Positions 25,914-33,496 are shown, numbered from the stretch's first letter. The stretch is 64,000 bases of DNA from Persephonella sp. (GCF_015487465.1 NZ_WFPS01000047.1:1-64000); one strand, 5' to 3'. Translations and numbers: made by a program. Notes: generated by a model from the sequence alone, not told the origin.

Positions 25914-26927
25914 TTAAAGTTCGTATATATTTTTATAGTTCAGGTATTCTGAGTATTTCTGGATATTCTTCAACACCTGCAGATAGTCGTATTTTTTAAA
26001 AAGCTCTTTTGACAGTTCAAAGCCTTCTTTAAGATCACTTACAACACCTTTAAGATATAGAAGAAGCCCACTGTTTACATGAAGTAGCGGCTCATACTCA
26101 GGCAGTTTTTTACCTAAAAGGTCTTTTAAAAAGTCTACATGCTCAGATAGATCAAGTTTTTTGTAAAGGAAAGGTTTTCCCCCAAAAACAGATAGATCTA
26201 CCTCTATTATTTCTTCTTTATCCCCAAAGATGTAGATTTTTGTTGAAGATGTTATGTCAGGAAATCCTTCCCTATCTTCAATTAAAGCAAATCTTTTGTA
26301 TCTTCCTTCTAACATGTTTTTATAGAACAATAACTGCCTGTTGTTTTTCACACCACCTACAGAGTATTCTGAAGAAAGTGGGTTCAGATACTTTTCAATG
26401 TGGCAGAAGATATCATTTATATTCAGATCTATTCTTATATGGTTTATTGAGGAAAGCTGAGGTAGAAAAAGCTTTCTGTTGAAAAATCCTACATTTAGAT
26501 TTTTCAGCATATTGTAGCTGTCTTCATTTGAAACGGTTGATATATCAAGATAATCAAAAATATCTTTAGTTGTGGGAACCGGCAGATTTTCCCCGTGGAA
26601 AACAGTTTTTATCTCACTTTTTGGGAGAAGTGATAAAACGATCGCCGATCCAATCAAAAAATACGGTGAAAAACTTTTCCTTTTGTAAGGATAGGCGATT
26701 TCTATAGAATCTTTTTCCTTAAAAGGCAGTTTTTTGTATCCATCAAGTACCTTGAGAGCGGTTCTGTATGATTTTGGAGACTTATGATGTTTAAGGCATA
26801 CAAGGGCAGCTGCAGTTTTTATATCAGAATAATTTCCCTCTATTATATTTTTTATCATTCCTGAGGTTCCGGAGCAGAGTTTGTTTCCATCTTTTCTTTT
26901 TCTCAGCTTAAAAAATATCTTTTCCAT
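25914..26927 (-). CDS. Anthranilate-phosphoribosyltransferase-like (TrpD2/GT family 3) protein
   Basis: A 337-aa protein matching the glycosyltransferase family 3 fold of TrpD. The N-terminal helical region with SDIKTAAALVCLKHH, then FHGENLPVPTTKDIFDYLDI, a LNPLSSEYSVGGV block and a RFALIEDREGFPD strand follow the TrpD order. The glycine-rich PRPP loop (GTGGD) of true TrpD is missing; YPYKRKSFSP stands in its place. It is therefore not expected to make tryptophan precursor and its substrate is unknown. I start it at ATG 26927 after GGAGG, because the predicted transcription start (about 26954) excludes an earlier start. It heads the cysH unit. Confidence 0.6.
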   Translation of the reverse strand: MEKIFFKLRKRKDGNKLCSGTSGMIKNIIEGNYSDIKTAAALVCLKHHKSPKSYRTALKVLDGYKKLPFKEKDSIEIAYPYKRKSFSPYFLIGSAIVLSLLPKSEIKTVFHGENLPVPTTKDIFDYLDISTVSNEDSYNMLKNLNVGFFNRKLFLPQLSSINHIRIDLNINDIFCHIEKYLNPLSSEYSVGGVKNNRQLLFYKNMLEGRYKRFALIEDREGFPDITSSTKIYIFGDKEEIIEVDLSVFGGKPFLYKKLDLSEHVDFLKDLLGKKLPEYEPLLHVNSGLLLYLKGVVSDLKEGFELSKELFKKYDYLQVLKNIQKYSEYLNYKNIYEL

Positions 26928-26965
26928 CACTGATCCTCCGTTTGTGTTTCTGGTTGACATATTAA

Positions 26966-26980
26966 GCAAACAGTATGCCA
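26966..26980 (-). promoter_or_regulatory. Sigma-54-type promoter for the trpD-like/cysH/tauE unit
   Basis: On the minus strand TGGCAT (26980-26975), five bases, then TTGC (26969-26966) followed by T. The GG and GC dinucleotides are 12 bases apart as required by the -24/-12 consensus. Transcription would begin near 26954, 27 bases before the ATG, leaving GGAGG in the leader. The divergent sat gene carries the same kind of element. Confidence 0.72.
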
Positions 26981-27032
26981 TTTGTGTAAGCTATTGAAAA
27001 ATAAGCAATTTTTTAAAATAAGTCTGTAAGCC

Positions 27033-27071
27033 TGGTTAAAAAATAATCATTTGTAGATTACATTTTGACCA
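27033..27071. promoter_or_regulatory. Candidate activator (enhancer) half-sites between the divergent sigma-54 promoters
   Basis: TGGTTAAAA at 27033-27041 and TTTTGACCA at 27063-27071 are inverted copies of TGGYYAAAA, about 30 bases centre to centre. They lie some 55-90 bases from the nearer -24/-12 element on either side. Near-identical half-sites occur upstream of the third sigma-54-like promoter at 31441-31470, which makes them candidate sites for the activator encoded at 32090-33466. Confidence 0.4.
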
Positions 27072-27121
27072 TATTTTTTAAAACAATGGAAATACCTCTT
27101 AAATATCAGCAACTTGTAGTT

Positions 27122-27136
27122 TGGCATGTCTGTTGC
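27122..27136 (+). promoter_or_regulatory. Sigma-54-type promoter for sat-sir
   Basis: TGGCAT (27122-27127), five bases, TTGC (27133-27136) followed by TT. The GG-GC spacing is 12 bases, a full match to the -24/-12 consensus core. Predicted start of transcription is near 27148, giving a leader of about 19 bases that contains AAGGAGG before the ATG at 27167. Confidence 0.75.
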
Positions 27137-27166
27137 TTAATACAGGCAAAAAAAGGAGGTAAGAGA

Positions 27167-28315
27167 ATGATACAGCCCCATGGAGGAAAACTTATAAAAA
27201 GAATTGCAGGCACCGAAGAAAAGGATTTTATCCTTTCCCTTAATTTAAAAAGGATATACATAGAAAAAGATGAGGCGTTAGATGCAGAAAAAATAGCTAT
27301 AGGAAGTTTCTCACCCCTTGAGGGCTTTATGGACAGTGAAGATCTGAGATCTGTCTGCAGTCATTTAACCCTTAAGAACGGCATTGTGTGGTCTATTCCT
27401 ATAATACTCCAGATTGATGATCCTTCAGATTTAAAAGTAGGTGAAAAGGTTTTGCTTGTGGACAAAACAGATAACAACCCTGTGGCTGTTATGGACATAT
27501 CAGACATTTACAAACTGAACAAAAAAGAGATTGCCAATACAGTCTTTGGAACACTTGATGAGAACCACCCAGGAGTAAAAAGGCTTTTTTCAAAGGGAGA
27601 TTACGGCATTGGAGGAAAGATAAAACTTCTAAACAGACCATCTTTTCCAAATAAAGAGTATGAACTGGATCCTGAAGAAACAAGGGAGATATTCAGGGAA
27701 AGGGGGTGGAAAACTGTTGTTGCCTTCCAAACAAGGAATGCACCTCACAGAGCCCATGAATATCTCCAAAGATTAGGCATGGAAATAGCTGAGGGACTTT
27801 TTATACACCCGATAATAGGACTAAAAAAAGAAGGGGATTTTGATAGCTCTGTCATCTTAAAGGCATACCAGATTTTGATAAACAGCTACTACCCACACAG
27901 AAAAGTTTTACTTGCAGGTCTGTCAACATCTATGAGATATGCAGGTCCAAGGGAAGCTGTTTTCCATGCGATAGTCAGGAAAAATTACGGATGCACACAT
28001 TTTATGGTAGGTAGAGATCACGCAGGTGTGGGAGATTATTACGATCCTTTTGCTGCCCATAAAATATTTGATGAGATACCTGATATAGGGATAAAGATAG
28101 TTAAGTTTTACAATGTGTTCCACTGCAACAGATGTGGTGGAATAGTATCAGAAAACACATGCTCACACCCTGAAGAGATGATAACAAAGATAAGCATGAC
28201 AAAAATAAGAAAAGCCCTTTCTGAAGGAAAAAGACCCCCATCAACAATGCTCAGGGAGGAGGTTGCTGACTTTTTGATCAAAAACTTTAATCTTGTAACG
28301 GAGGATTACAGATGA
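27167..28315 (+). CDS. sat: Sulfate adenylyltransferase (ATP sulfurylase)
   Basis: Activates sulfate with ATP to give APS, or works in reverse in sulfur oxidisers. The 382-aa sequence is the single-domain type: AFQTRNAPHRAHEY contains the QxRN and HxxH active-site motifs, GRDHAGVGDYY is the second nucleotide motif, and a cysteine/histidine set around FHCNRCGG may bind zinc. There is no C-terminal APS kinase domain. ATG 27167, after AAGGAGG, is chosen because the predicted sigma-54 start at about 27148 excludes the longer reading frame. Its stop overlaps the sir start as ATGA, so the assimilatory direction (Sat to APS reductase to sulfite reductase) is favoured. Confidence 0.94.
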   Translation: MIQPHGGKLIKRIAGTEEKDFILSLNLKRIYIEKDEALDAEKIAIGSFSPLEGFMDSEDLRSVCSHLTLKNGIVWSIPIILQIDDPSDLKVGEKVLLVDKTDNNPVAVMDISDIYKLNKKEIANTVFGTLDENHPGVKRLFSKGDYGIGGKIKLLNRPSFPNKEYELDPEETREIFRERGWKTVVAFQTRNAPHRAHEYLQRLGMEIAEGLFIHPIIGLKKEGDFDSSVILKAYQILINSYYPHRKVLLAGLSTSMRYAGPREAVFHAIVRKNYGCTHFMVGRDHAGVGDYYDPFAAHKIFDEIPDIGIKIVKFYNVFHCNRCGGIVSENTCSHPEEMITKISMTKIRKALSEGKRPPSTMLREEVADFLIKNFNLVTEDYR

Positions 28316-30600
28316 TAAAAAACGGCATTTACAGGGATTATCTTAGGGATATTGAGGAGTTCAACAGGCTTTACAGGGATTTTAAGGAAGGAAAAGCATT
28401 TGAGAGTGATTTTAAAAACTTCAGACTTGTGAACGGCATATACGGACAGAGACAGAAAGATTTTCACATGGTAAGGATAAAAATACCTGCAGGTATATTA
28501 ACAGCTGATCAGATAGATGAGATAGCAGATATTGGGGACACTTTCTCAAATGGGGTTGCCCACGTAACAACAAGACAGGATATACAATATCACTGGATTA
28601 AATTAGAAGATGTTCCCCAGATAATAAAAAGGATAAATGGAGCGGGGCTCACAACAAAAGATGCTTGTGGAAACGCTCTTAGAAACATTACAGCAAGTTA
28701 TTTATCGGGAGTGTGTCCAAATGAGATAATTGATGTAGGAAGATTAGCTCAGAAGCTTACCGAACTGCTCATAGGAAAATACGAAAATCTCCCAAGGAAG
28801 TTTAAGATAGGTTTTGCCTGCTGTGAAGAGCACAGCTTTCTTGTGCCTTTTAATGATATAGGCTTTTTACCTGTGCTAAATCAGGGGAAACCTGCATTCA
28901 GAGCTTTTGTAGGAGGCGGTCTGGGAGACAGACCTAAATACCCTTATGAATATCCTGAGATTATAAATCTTGAAGATCTTGTCCTGTTTATAAGATCGGT
29001 TATGGATCTTTTTGACAGACATGGTGACAGGAAGAATAAAAGACATAACAGATTGAAATTTTTAATCCAGAAATTAGGAATAGATGAGTTTTTTAGACTG
29101 CTTAAGGAAGAGATACAGAAAAACTCAGCAGAATATGAAAAATTCCAGTGTGATGCTGTATACGTTGAGGAGAAAGAGGAAAATGTTCTTCCAGAAGGAA
29201 AAGACCCACAGCACAAGATCTGGATAGAAACAAACATTATTCCCCAGAGACAGAAAGATCTTTTTGCTGTCCTTATCAGGCTTCCACTTGGAAATATAAC
29301 AACAGGAAAACTCAGAAAAATAGCCGAAATATCAAGGGATTATTCAGTTCAGGTGAGAACAACTCAGGATCAGAACATAGCTCTTATAAATGTTCATAGA
29401 GAGATACTGGATCAGATTTATCACTCTTTAAAAGAAGCAGGATTAAATGATTATGGTGCATCAACATACCTTGACATAACATCATGCCCTGGATCTGAAA
29501 CGTGCAGTCTTGGAATAACTTCATCAAGGGATTTATCAAGGGCTATTTATGAAAAGCTGCCTAAAGACCCTGAAACTGTAAGAAAACTAAAAAACATTAC
29601 AATAAAAGTAAGCGGGTGTCCCAACGCTTGTGCCCACCATCATGTTGCATCAATTGGACTTCACGGGATAGCTATGAAAATTGAGGATACACTGATACCT
29701 GCTTATGTTATACATCTGGGAGGAAACGGAACCCTGCACAACCAGAAAATCGGATACACAGGGATAAAAATTCCTGCAAAGAATGTTCCTGATGCAGTAA
29801 TAGAACTTCTTAATTTTTACCTTGAAAACAGCCATCAGAATGAGAGTTTTGAAGATTTTGTTGAGAGGATAACACCTGAAAGAATAAATAAACTTCTTGA
29901 AAAACATAAAGAACTTTATAAAAAAGTAGAATACAACATTGACTGGGGTTCAGATAAACAGTTCTCACTTGAAGATCTGGGCACGGGAGAGTGTGCAGGT
30001 ATAATCGCAGATAGGGTTGAAGAAGCATTAAAAGAGGGAGAAAGACTTATAAAACAGGCTGAAACACATATAAACAGAGGACTTCCTGAAGATGCAACCG
30101 TCCATATAGAAAAGGCTGTTGATATAATATCATCAGGTCTTCTTATACCCTTTGGTGTTAAAGCAGAAGGAAAAGATGCCAGAGAAAAGTTTATAGAGCA
30201 GATAATAGGTAGAAAGCTTGTTGATGAAAAGTTTATAAAACTTCTTGACAGGCAGATAAAAGACCCTCATGAACTTGTAAATACAGCAAAAGAGTTTTAT
30301 ACCATATGTAAGGAAACATATCTGAAGCTAAGAAGAGAAACAGAAGAAAAAAGAGAGGTGAAAAAAGAAGAAAAGGCAAGAAAAGAATTTTTAGATCTGA
30401 GGGGAGTAGAATGTCCCTTCAACTTTGTTAAAGCTAAATACAAGCTAAAAGAGATGGACGTGGGATCAATACTCGTTATAACAATTGATGGGGAAGAATC
30501 GATTAAAAGCGTTCCACAGAGTTTAAGAGATGAAGGACATGAGATTATTGATATACAGGAGGAGAAAGATTATTATACTGTTGTGGTAAGAAAAAGGTAG
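28312..30600 (+). CDS. Siroheme sulfite reductase fused to a helical region and a TusA domain
   Basis: A 762-aa protein. Residues about 1-530 are a ferredoxin-type nitrite/sulfite reductase: two ferrodoxin-like halves, HVTTRQDIQYHW near 85-95, and the siroheme/[4Fe-4S] cysteines in CPGSETC (392, 398) and GCPNAC (436, 440). Residues about 555-685 form a charged helical region, with ALKEGERLIKQAETHINRG resembling a HEPN-type bundle. Residues about 692-762 are a TusA/SirA sulfur-carrier domain, with Cys701 in GVECPFN. Normal assimilatory enzymes lack the last 200 residues. Coupled to sat and near cysH, it should reduce sulfite to sulfide; transfer of sulfur to the fused carrier is inferred. Nitrite as substrate is less likely. 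Confidence 0.88.
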   Translation: MIKNGIYRDYLRDIEEFNRLYRDFKEGKAFESDFKNFRLVNGIYGQRQKDFHMVRIKIPAGILTADQIDEIADIGDTFSNGVAHVTTRQDIQYHWIKLEDVPQIIKRINGAGLTTKDACGNALRNITASYLSGVCPNEIIDVGRLAQKLTELLIGKYENLPRKFKIGFACCEEHSFLVPFNDIGFLPVLNQGKPAFRAFVGGGLGDRPKYPYEYPEIINLEDLVLFIRSVMDLFDRHGDRKNKRHNRLKFLIQKLGIDEFFRLLKEEIQKNSAEYEKFQCDAVYVEEKEENVLPEGKDPQHKIWIETNIIPQRQKDLFAVLIRLPLGNITTGKLRKIAEISRDYSVQVRTTQDQNIALINVHREILDQIYHSLKEAGLNDYGASTYLDITSCPGSETCSLGITSSRDLSRAIYEKLPKDPETVRKLKNITIKVSGCPNACAHHHVASIGLHGIAMKIEDTLIPAYVIHLGGNGTLHNQKIGYTGIKIPAKNVPDAVIELLNFYLENSHQNESFEDFVERITPERINKLLEKHKELYKKVEYNIDWGSDKQFSLEDLGTGECAGIIADRVEEALKEGERLIKQAETHINRGLPEDATVHIEKAVDIISSGLLIPFGVKAEGKDAREKFIEQIIGRKLVDEKFIKLLDRQIKDPHELVNTAKEFYTICKETYLKLRRETEEKREVKKEEKARKEFLDLRGVECPFNFVKAKYKLKEMDVGSILVITIDGEESIKSVPQSLRDEGHEIIDIQEEKDYYTVVVRKR

Positions 30601-30665
30601 AATTGAAAAAGTTTAAGTTATAGTTTATATATAATAATTACTATTTTGAATTGGAAGTTAAAATT

Positions 30666-30983
30666 ATGAAAAAGATATTTGTTTTACTTTTTGCTTTTTA
30701 TTCAACCGCTCTTGCCTTTCCTTTTGACCATATGGGCGGAGAGGAACAGGGTCAGCAAATGATGGGCTGCATAGGTGATTGTGCAGCCTGCCATTCATTA
30801 ACCCCCATAGAAGCCCAGTCAATTTTAGGGCAGAAATTTGATGTCAAGAAAGTACTCAGGATAGACATAAAAGACGGCTTTTTCGAAGTAGAGTATGAAA
30901 ACTCTAAAGGAGAAAAAGAGAAGATAAACCTGTTTTTCAGCAAGGATAAAGCCTGCAGAGAGGTCATAAATCTTAATGAATAA
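30666..30983 (+). CDS. Exported DsbC N-terminal-domain-like protein with a CxxCH motif
   Basis: A 105-aa protein with a signal peptide (IFVLLFAFYSTALAF) and a small mature domain. GDCAACHSLTPIEAQSILG followed by a KVLRIDIKDGFFEVEYEN strand pair resembles the N-terminal dimerisation domain of DsbC-type proteins found without the thioredoxin part in many thermophiles and deltaproteobacteria. CAACH could bind heme c or act as a redox pair. ATG 30666 is preferred over ATG 30651. It starts 65 bases after sir in AT-rich DNA and may be read from the sat promoter or its own. Confidence 0.55.
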   Translation: MKKIFVLLFAFYSTALAFPFDHMGGEEQGQQMMGCIGDCAACHSLTPIEAQSILGQKFDVKKVLRIDIKDGFFEVEYENSKGEKEKINLFFSKDKACREVINLNE

Positions 30984-30995
30984 ACGGGGGGCATC

Positions 30996-31433
30996 ATGAA
31001 TGGACCTGCTTTTATCAGAAAATCCATAATCAACAGAATTCTTTTTATCACTGTCTCAGGTGCTGTTGTTGTGTCATTTCTGGCATTTTTTCTTTTTTAC
31101 TTTATCTTTGCAAACGAAGGGACTTACCATTTCCTTGAAAACATTCTGAACTACGCAAAAACTCACCCGTTCACCTTTGCGTTGTTTTTAGGTTTTCTCA
31201 CATTTCAGGCATCACTAATTCCTATAATCATGACATACTTCCTTCTGAAAAAAGAGATAATAGATCCTTTACAGGACATATCTGAAAGAATGGAAAAGAT
31301 ATCTATGGGTGAGCTTGAGCAGGAAATTCCTGTTGAAAGAGAAGATGAGATAGGACATCTGCAGGAATCCTTTGAAAGAATGAGAATGAGCCTGAGGGTT
31401 ATTGTTGAAAAACTGGAAAATGAGGAGCTTTGA
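30996..31433 (+). CDS. Two-span membrane protein with a lone HAMP domain
   Basis: A 145-aa protein with membrane spans at about residues 16-40 and 60-84, then a HAMP linker (EIIDPLQDISERMEKISMGELEQEIPVEREDEIGHLQ, shown here only to mark its extent, residues 86-123) and a short coiled coil. There is no kinase, methyl-accepting or cyclase output domain. HAMP units pass conformational signals, so it might sense the envelope state and act through a partner, for instance the unphosphorylatable activator at 32090; that is speculation. It follows the DsbC-like gene by 12 bases, with GGGGG before the ATG. Confidence 0.7.
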   Translation: MNGPAFIRKSIINRILFITVSGAVVVSFLAFFLFYFIFANEGTYHFLENILNYAKTHPFTFALFLGFLTFQASLIPIIMTYFLLKKEIIDPLQDISERMEKISMGELEQEIPVEREDEIGHLQESFERMRMSLRVIVEKLENEEL

Positions 31434-31440
31434 TTAAAAC

Positions 31441-31470
31441 TTAACCATTAGAGTGGTTAAATTTTAGCCA
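31441..31470. promoter_or_regulatory. Nested inverted repeats upstream of the third sigma-54-like promoter
   Basis: TTAACCA (31441-31447) and TGGTTAA (31454-31460) are perfect inverted arms around six bases. The second arm is also the left half of TGGTTAAATTTTAGCCA (31454-31470), a 17-base palindrome with one mismatch. The half-site TGGYYAAAA matches those at 27033-27071. The position, about 55-80 bases before the -24 element, fits an enhancer site for a sigma-54 activator. Confidence 0.45.
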
Positions 31471-31522
31471 GTTAAAAGGGTTGTTTTTATAGTATTCTAT
31501 ATTTATCAATGATTTATTCAAT

Positions 31523-31537
31523 TGGCACAGATGTTGT
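31523..31537 (+). promoter_or_regulatory. Sigma-54-like promoter for the exported thioredoxin-like gene
   Basis: TGGCAC (31523-31528), five bases, TTGT (31534-31537) followed by TT. The -24 box is perfect and spacing is right, but the -12 box has GT in place of GC, so it may be weak or strongly activator-dependent. Transcription would begin near 31549, inside the left arm of the hairpin at 31543-31568. Confidence 0.5.
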
Positions 31538-31542
31538 TTAAT

Positions 31543-31568
31543 ACCTCCTGAAAATAAAATCAGGAGGT
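31543..31568 (+). promoter_or_regulatory. Hairpin that would sequester the ribosome binding site
   Basis: ACCTCCTGA (31543-31551) and TCAGGAGGT (31560-31568) form a perfect 9-base-pair stem with an 8-base A-rich loop. The right arm is the Shine-Dalgarno sequence of the gene starting at 31576. RNA read in from upstream would hide the site, whereas RNA starting at the predicted sigma-54 start (about 31549) would lack most of the left arm and stay open. Confidence 0.5.
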
Positions 31569-31575
31569 TTTGATA

Positions 31576-32025
31576 ATGAAAAAAGTAGTGCTGTTTGTTT
31601 TGTTGGGAATTTTTCTATCGGTTCCGGCTCTGGCTCAGGATAAGCTCCTTGTCATTTATCTTTACCACAAAAACAGTCCGTATCTTGAAAAAATCAACAA
31701 CAAAATCATGAAAAACAAGTATCTTGCAAAGAGGATCAAAAAAAGTTTTGATTTCAGAAAGATCCAGTTAGACACCCCAGAAGGAAAAAATTTTGCAAAA
31801 AGATTTAATATCTCCCAAAAAGAAGGGGTTTATTTTATTGATCCGTCATCTGGAAAAATTCTTTACAGTCTTACAGATCTTTCCCAGCCATGCAGATGTG
31901 CAAATCTTATCAACTATTTCTCAAGAAATCTCCACAAAAAAGGTATAGATCCAGATAGATATCTGCACATGGCTGAAAAAATAGGGGCTTACACAAAAAA
32001 GGTAGAAAAAGACTACCTATTCTAA
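31576..32025 (+). CDS. Exported thioredoxin-fold protein without a CxxC pair
   Basis: A 149-aa protein with a clear signal peptide (LFVLLGIFLSVPALAQ). The mature part starts with a strand and then HKNSPYLEKINNKI, where thioredoxin-like proteins carry CxxC; here the cysteines are replaced. A later region (FNISQKEGVYFIDPSSGKI) fits the central thioredoxin-fold strands, and CRC occurs near residue 110. It resembles small periplasmic thioredoxin-like proteins of sulfur oxidisers, but the function is unknown. ATG 31576 is spaced 8 bases from GGAGG. It is transcribed alone, between a sigma-54-like promoter and a terminator. Confidence 0.6.
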   Translation: MKKVVLFVLLGIFLSVPALAQDKLLVIYLYHKNSPYLEKINNKIMKNKYLAKRIKKSFDFRKIQLDTPEGKNFAKRFNISQKEGVYFIDPSSGKILYSLTDLSQPCRCANLINYFSRNLHKKGIDPDRYLHMAEKIGAYTKKVEKDYLF

Positions 32026-32050
32026 GGGGATTGTAAAATCCCCCTCTTTT
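32026..32050 (+). terminator. Rho-independent terminator after the thioredoxin-like gene
   Basis: GGGGATT (32026-32032) and AATCCCC (32037-32043) form a 7-base-pair stem with a GTAA loop, followed by CTCTTTTA. It begins directly after the stop codon and separates the gene from the downstream sigma-54 activator. Confidence 0.7.
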
Positions 32051-32089
32051 ACATATCTTAAGTAAAAATATCCCTGGGGGTGGAACTTT

Positions 32090-33466
32090 TTGCCAGACAG
32101 AGTTTATGTTTTATCAAAAAACAAAGATGTTGTGGAAAACCTGAGAAAATATTTCACCAAAATATCCCAGATCAGTAGTCCCAAAGATATAGAGAAATTA
32201 GAAGCAGGGGTTGTGTTTATTAACATAAAGGATTTTGGTATTGTTCCTGTTCCTGTCAAGAAAGGTCTTTTTTCAGTTGCTGTGATAGACAAAGACATAT
32301 CCAAAACAAACCTTGCAGCATTTATAATGAGAATAATGAGCAAAAATTATTTTGAGTATATAGAATATCCGTTTACCCAGTCAGAAATACACAGCTTAAA
32401 AAATAAACTGACCATAAAAGAAAAAAATGAAGAAAAAGTGATTAACTTTAAAAGTTCCTCAGCATCAAACGGTATGATATGTCAGTATCTATGCTCAATT
32501 ATAGGATCGTCCCCACAACTTAAACAGATATGTAAGTTGGCAGGTGAGGTTGCCCCAACAGATATTCCGGTTCTTATCACAGGAGAGACGGGAACAGGGA
32601 AAGAGCTTCTTGCGAAAGGAATATGGAAACTGAGCAAAAGAGCCAATAAACCATTTATAGCAATAAACTGTGCAGCAATCCCTGAAAACCTTATTGAATC
32701 AGAGCTTTTTGGATACGAAAAGGGAGCTTTTACAGGAGCAGACAGACCAAAACCGGGAAAGTTTGAGATAGCAGATGGTGGCACAATTTTTCTTGATGAG
32801 GTTGGAGAACTTCCCCTTTCTGCACAATCAAAACTCCTCAGATTTCTTCAGGAAGGGACATTTTACAGGTTAGGTGGAACAAAAGAGATAAAGGTTGACG
32901 TAAGGATTATGGCAGCAACCAACAGGGACCTTGAAAAGATGATAAAGGAAGGAAAGTTCAGGGAAGATCTTTACTACAGATTAAACTTTGTTCATATAAA
33001 GCTGCCTCCCCTGAGGGAAAGGAAAGAAGACATACCTTACATAGTTGAATGTATAGTGAACAAATACAACAAAAAATTAAGCAAGAATATTACCGGGGCA
33101 TCTGTTGAATACATAAAAAAACTTCAAAATCAGAGATGGGAAGGAAATATAAGAGAGCTTGAGAATGTTGTCGTCAGATCAATGATACTGTGCAGAAATA
33201 ACATTCTGAGCCTTCCTGATCTTGAATTTCTTGAGGAAAAACCTGATAAAGAGATACAGCACTCCCCTGAGGTTGAAGAATTTATAAGAGAGCATGTGCT
33301 TTCAGCTATAAAAAACGGGGGACTGAAAAATCTTGAAGAAAACATAGAAAGATCAATAATAAAAACCGTTCTGGAATACACAGGAAATAATCAGGTCAAG
33401 GCAGCCGATCTTTTGGGCATAAACAGAGCAACCCTCAGAAAGAAAATCCGCAAATACTCTCTGTAA
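32090..33466 (+). CDS. Sigma-54-dependent transcriptional activator with degenerate receiver
   Basis: A 458-aa enhancer-binding protein. Residues 1-105 have a receiver-like alternating pattern ([14 protein letters not shown] to [10 protein letters not shown]), but the acidic pair, the phospho-acceptor Asp (FINIKD region) and the conserved Lys (replaced by Tyr in YP) are missing. The AAA+ domain has Walker A GETGTGKE (165-172), the sigma-54 contact loop GAFTGAD (212-218), Walker B FLDEVGE and the arginine finger region LPPLRER. A Fis-type helix-turn-helix ends the protein ([18 protein letters not shown]). Translation seems to start at TTG 32090. Its neighbourhood contains the only three sigma-54-type promoters I found, so it is the natural candidate activator for them; its signal is unknown. 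Confidence 0.88.
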   Translation: MPDRVYVLSKNKDVVENLRKYFTKISQISSPKDIEKLEAGVVFINIKDFGIVPVPVKKGLFSVAVIDKDISKTNLAAFIMRIMSKNYFEYIEYPFTQSEIHSLKNKLTIKEKNEEKVINFKSSSASNGMICQYLCSIIGSSPQLKQICKLAGEVAPTDIPVLITGETGTGKELLAKGIWKLSKRANKPFIAINCAAIPENLIESELFGYEKGAFTGADRPKPGKFEIADGGTIFLDEVGELPLSAQSKLLRFLQEGTFYRLGGTKEIKVDVRIMAATNRDLEKMIKEGKFREDLYYRLNFVHIKLPPLRERKEDIPYIVECIVNKYNKKLSKNITGASVEYIKKLQNQRWEGNIRELENVVVRSMILCRNNILSLPDLEFLEEKPDKEIQHSPEVEEFIREHVLSAIKNGGLKNLEENIERSIIKTVLEYTGNNQVKAADLLGINRATLRKKIRKYSL

Positions 33467-33468
33467 CC

Positions 33469-33496
33469 TTGTAAAAATTCAAATTTTGTATAAAAT
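33469..33496 (+). promoter_or_regulatory. Probable promoter for the DUF503-rbfA-sppA unit
   Basis: TTGTAA (33469-33474) and TAAAAT (33491-33496) are 16 bases apart, just after the activator stop and about 30 bases before the ATG at 33525. It is the same arrangement as before dnaX. Confidence 0.42.

Noticed and set aside
26928-26981. Eighteen extra N-terminal codons for the TrpD-like gene
   Set aside because: They run across the sigma-54-type promoter and the predicted transcription start, and a good GGAGG supports the inner ATG.
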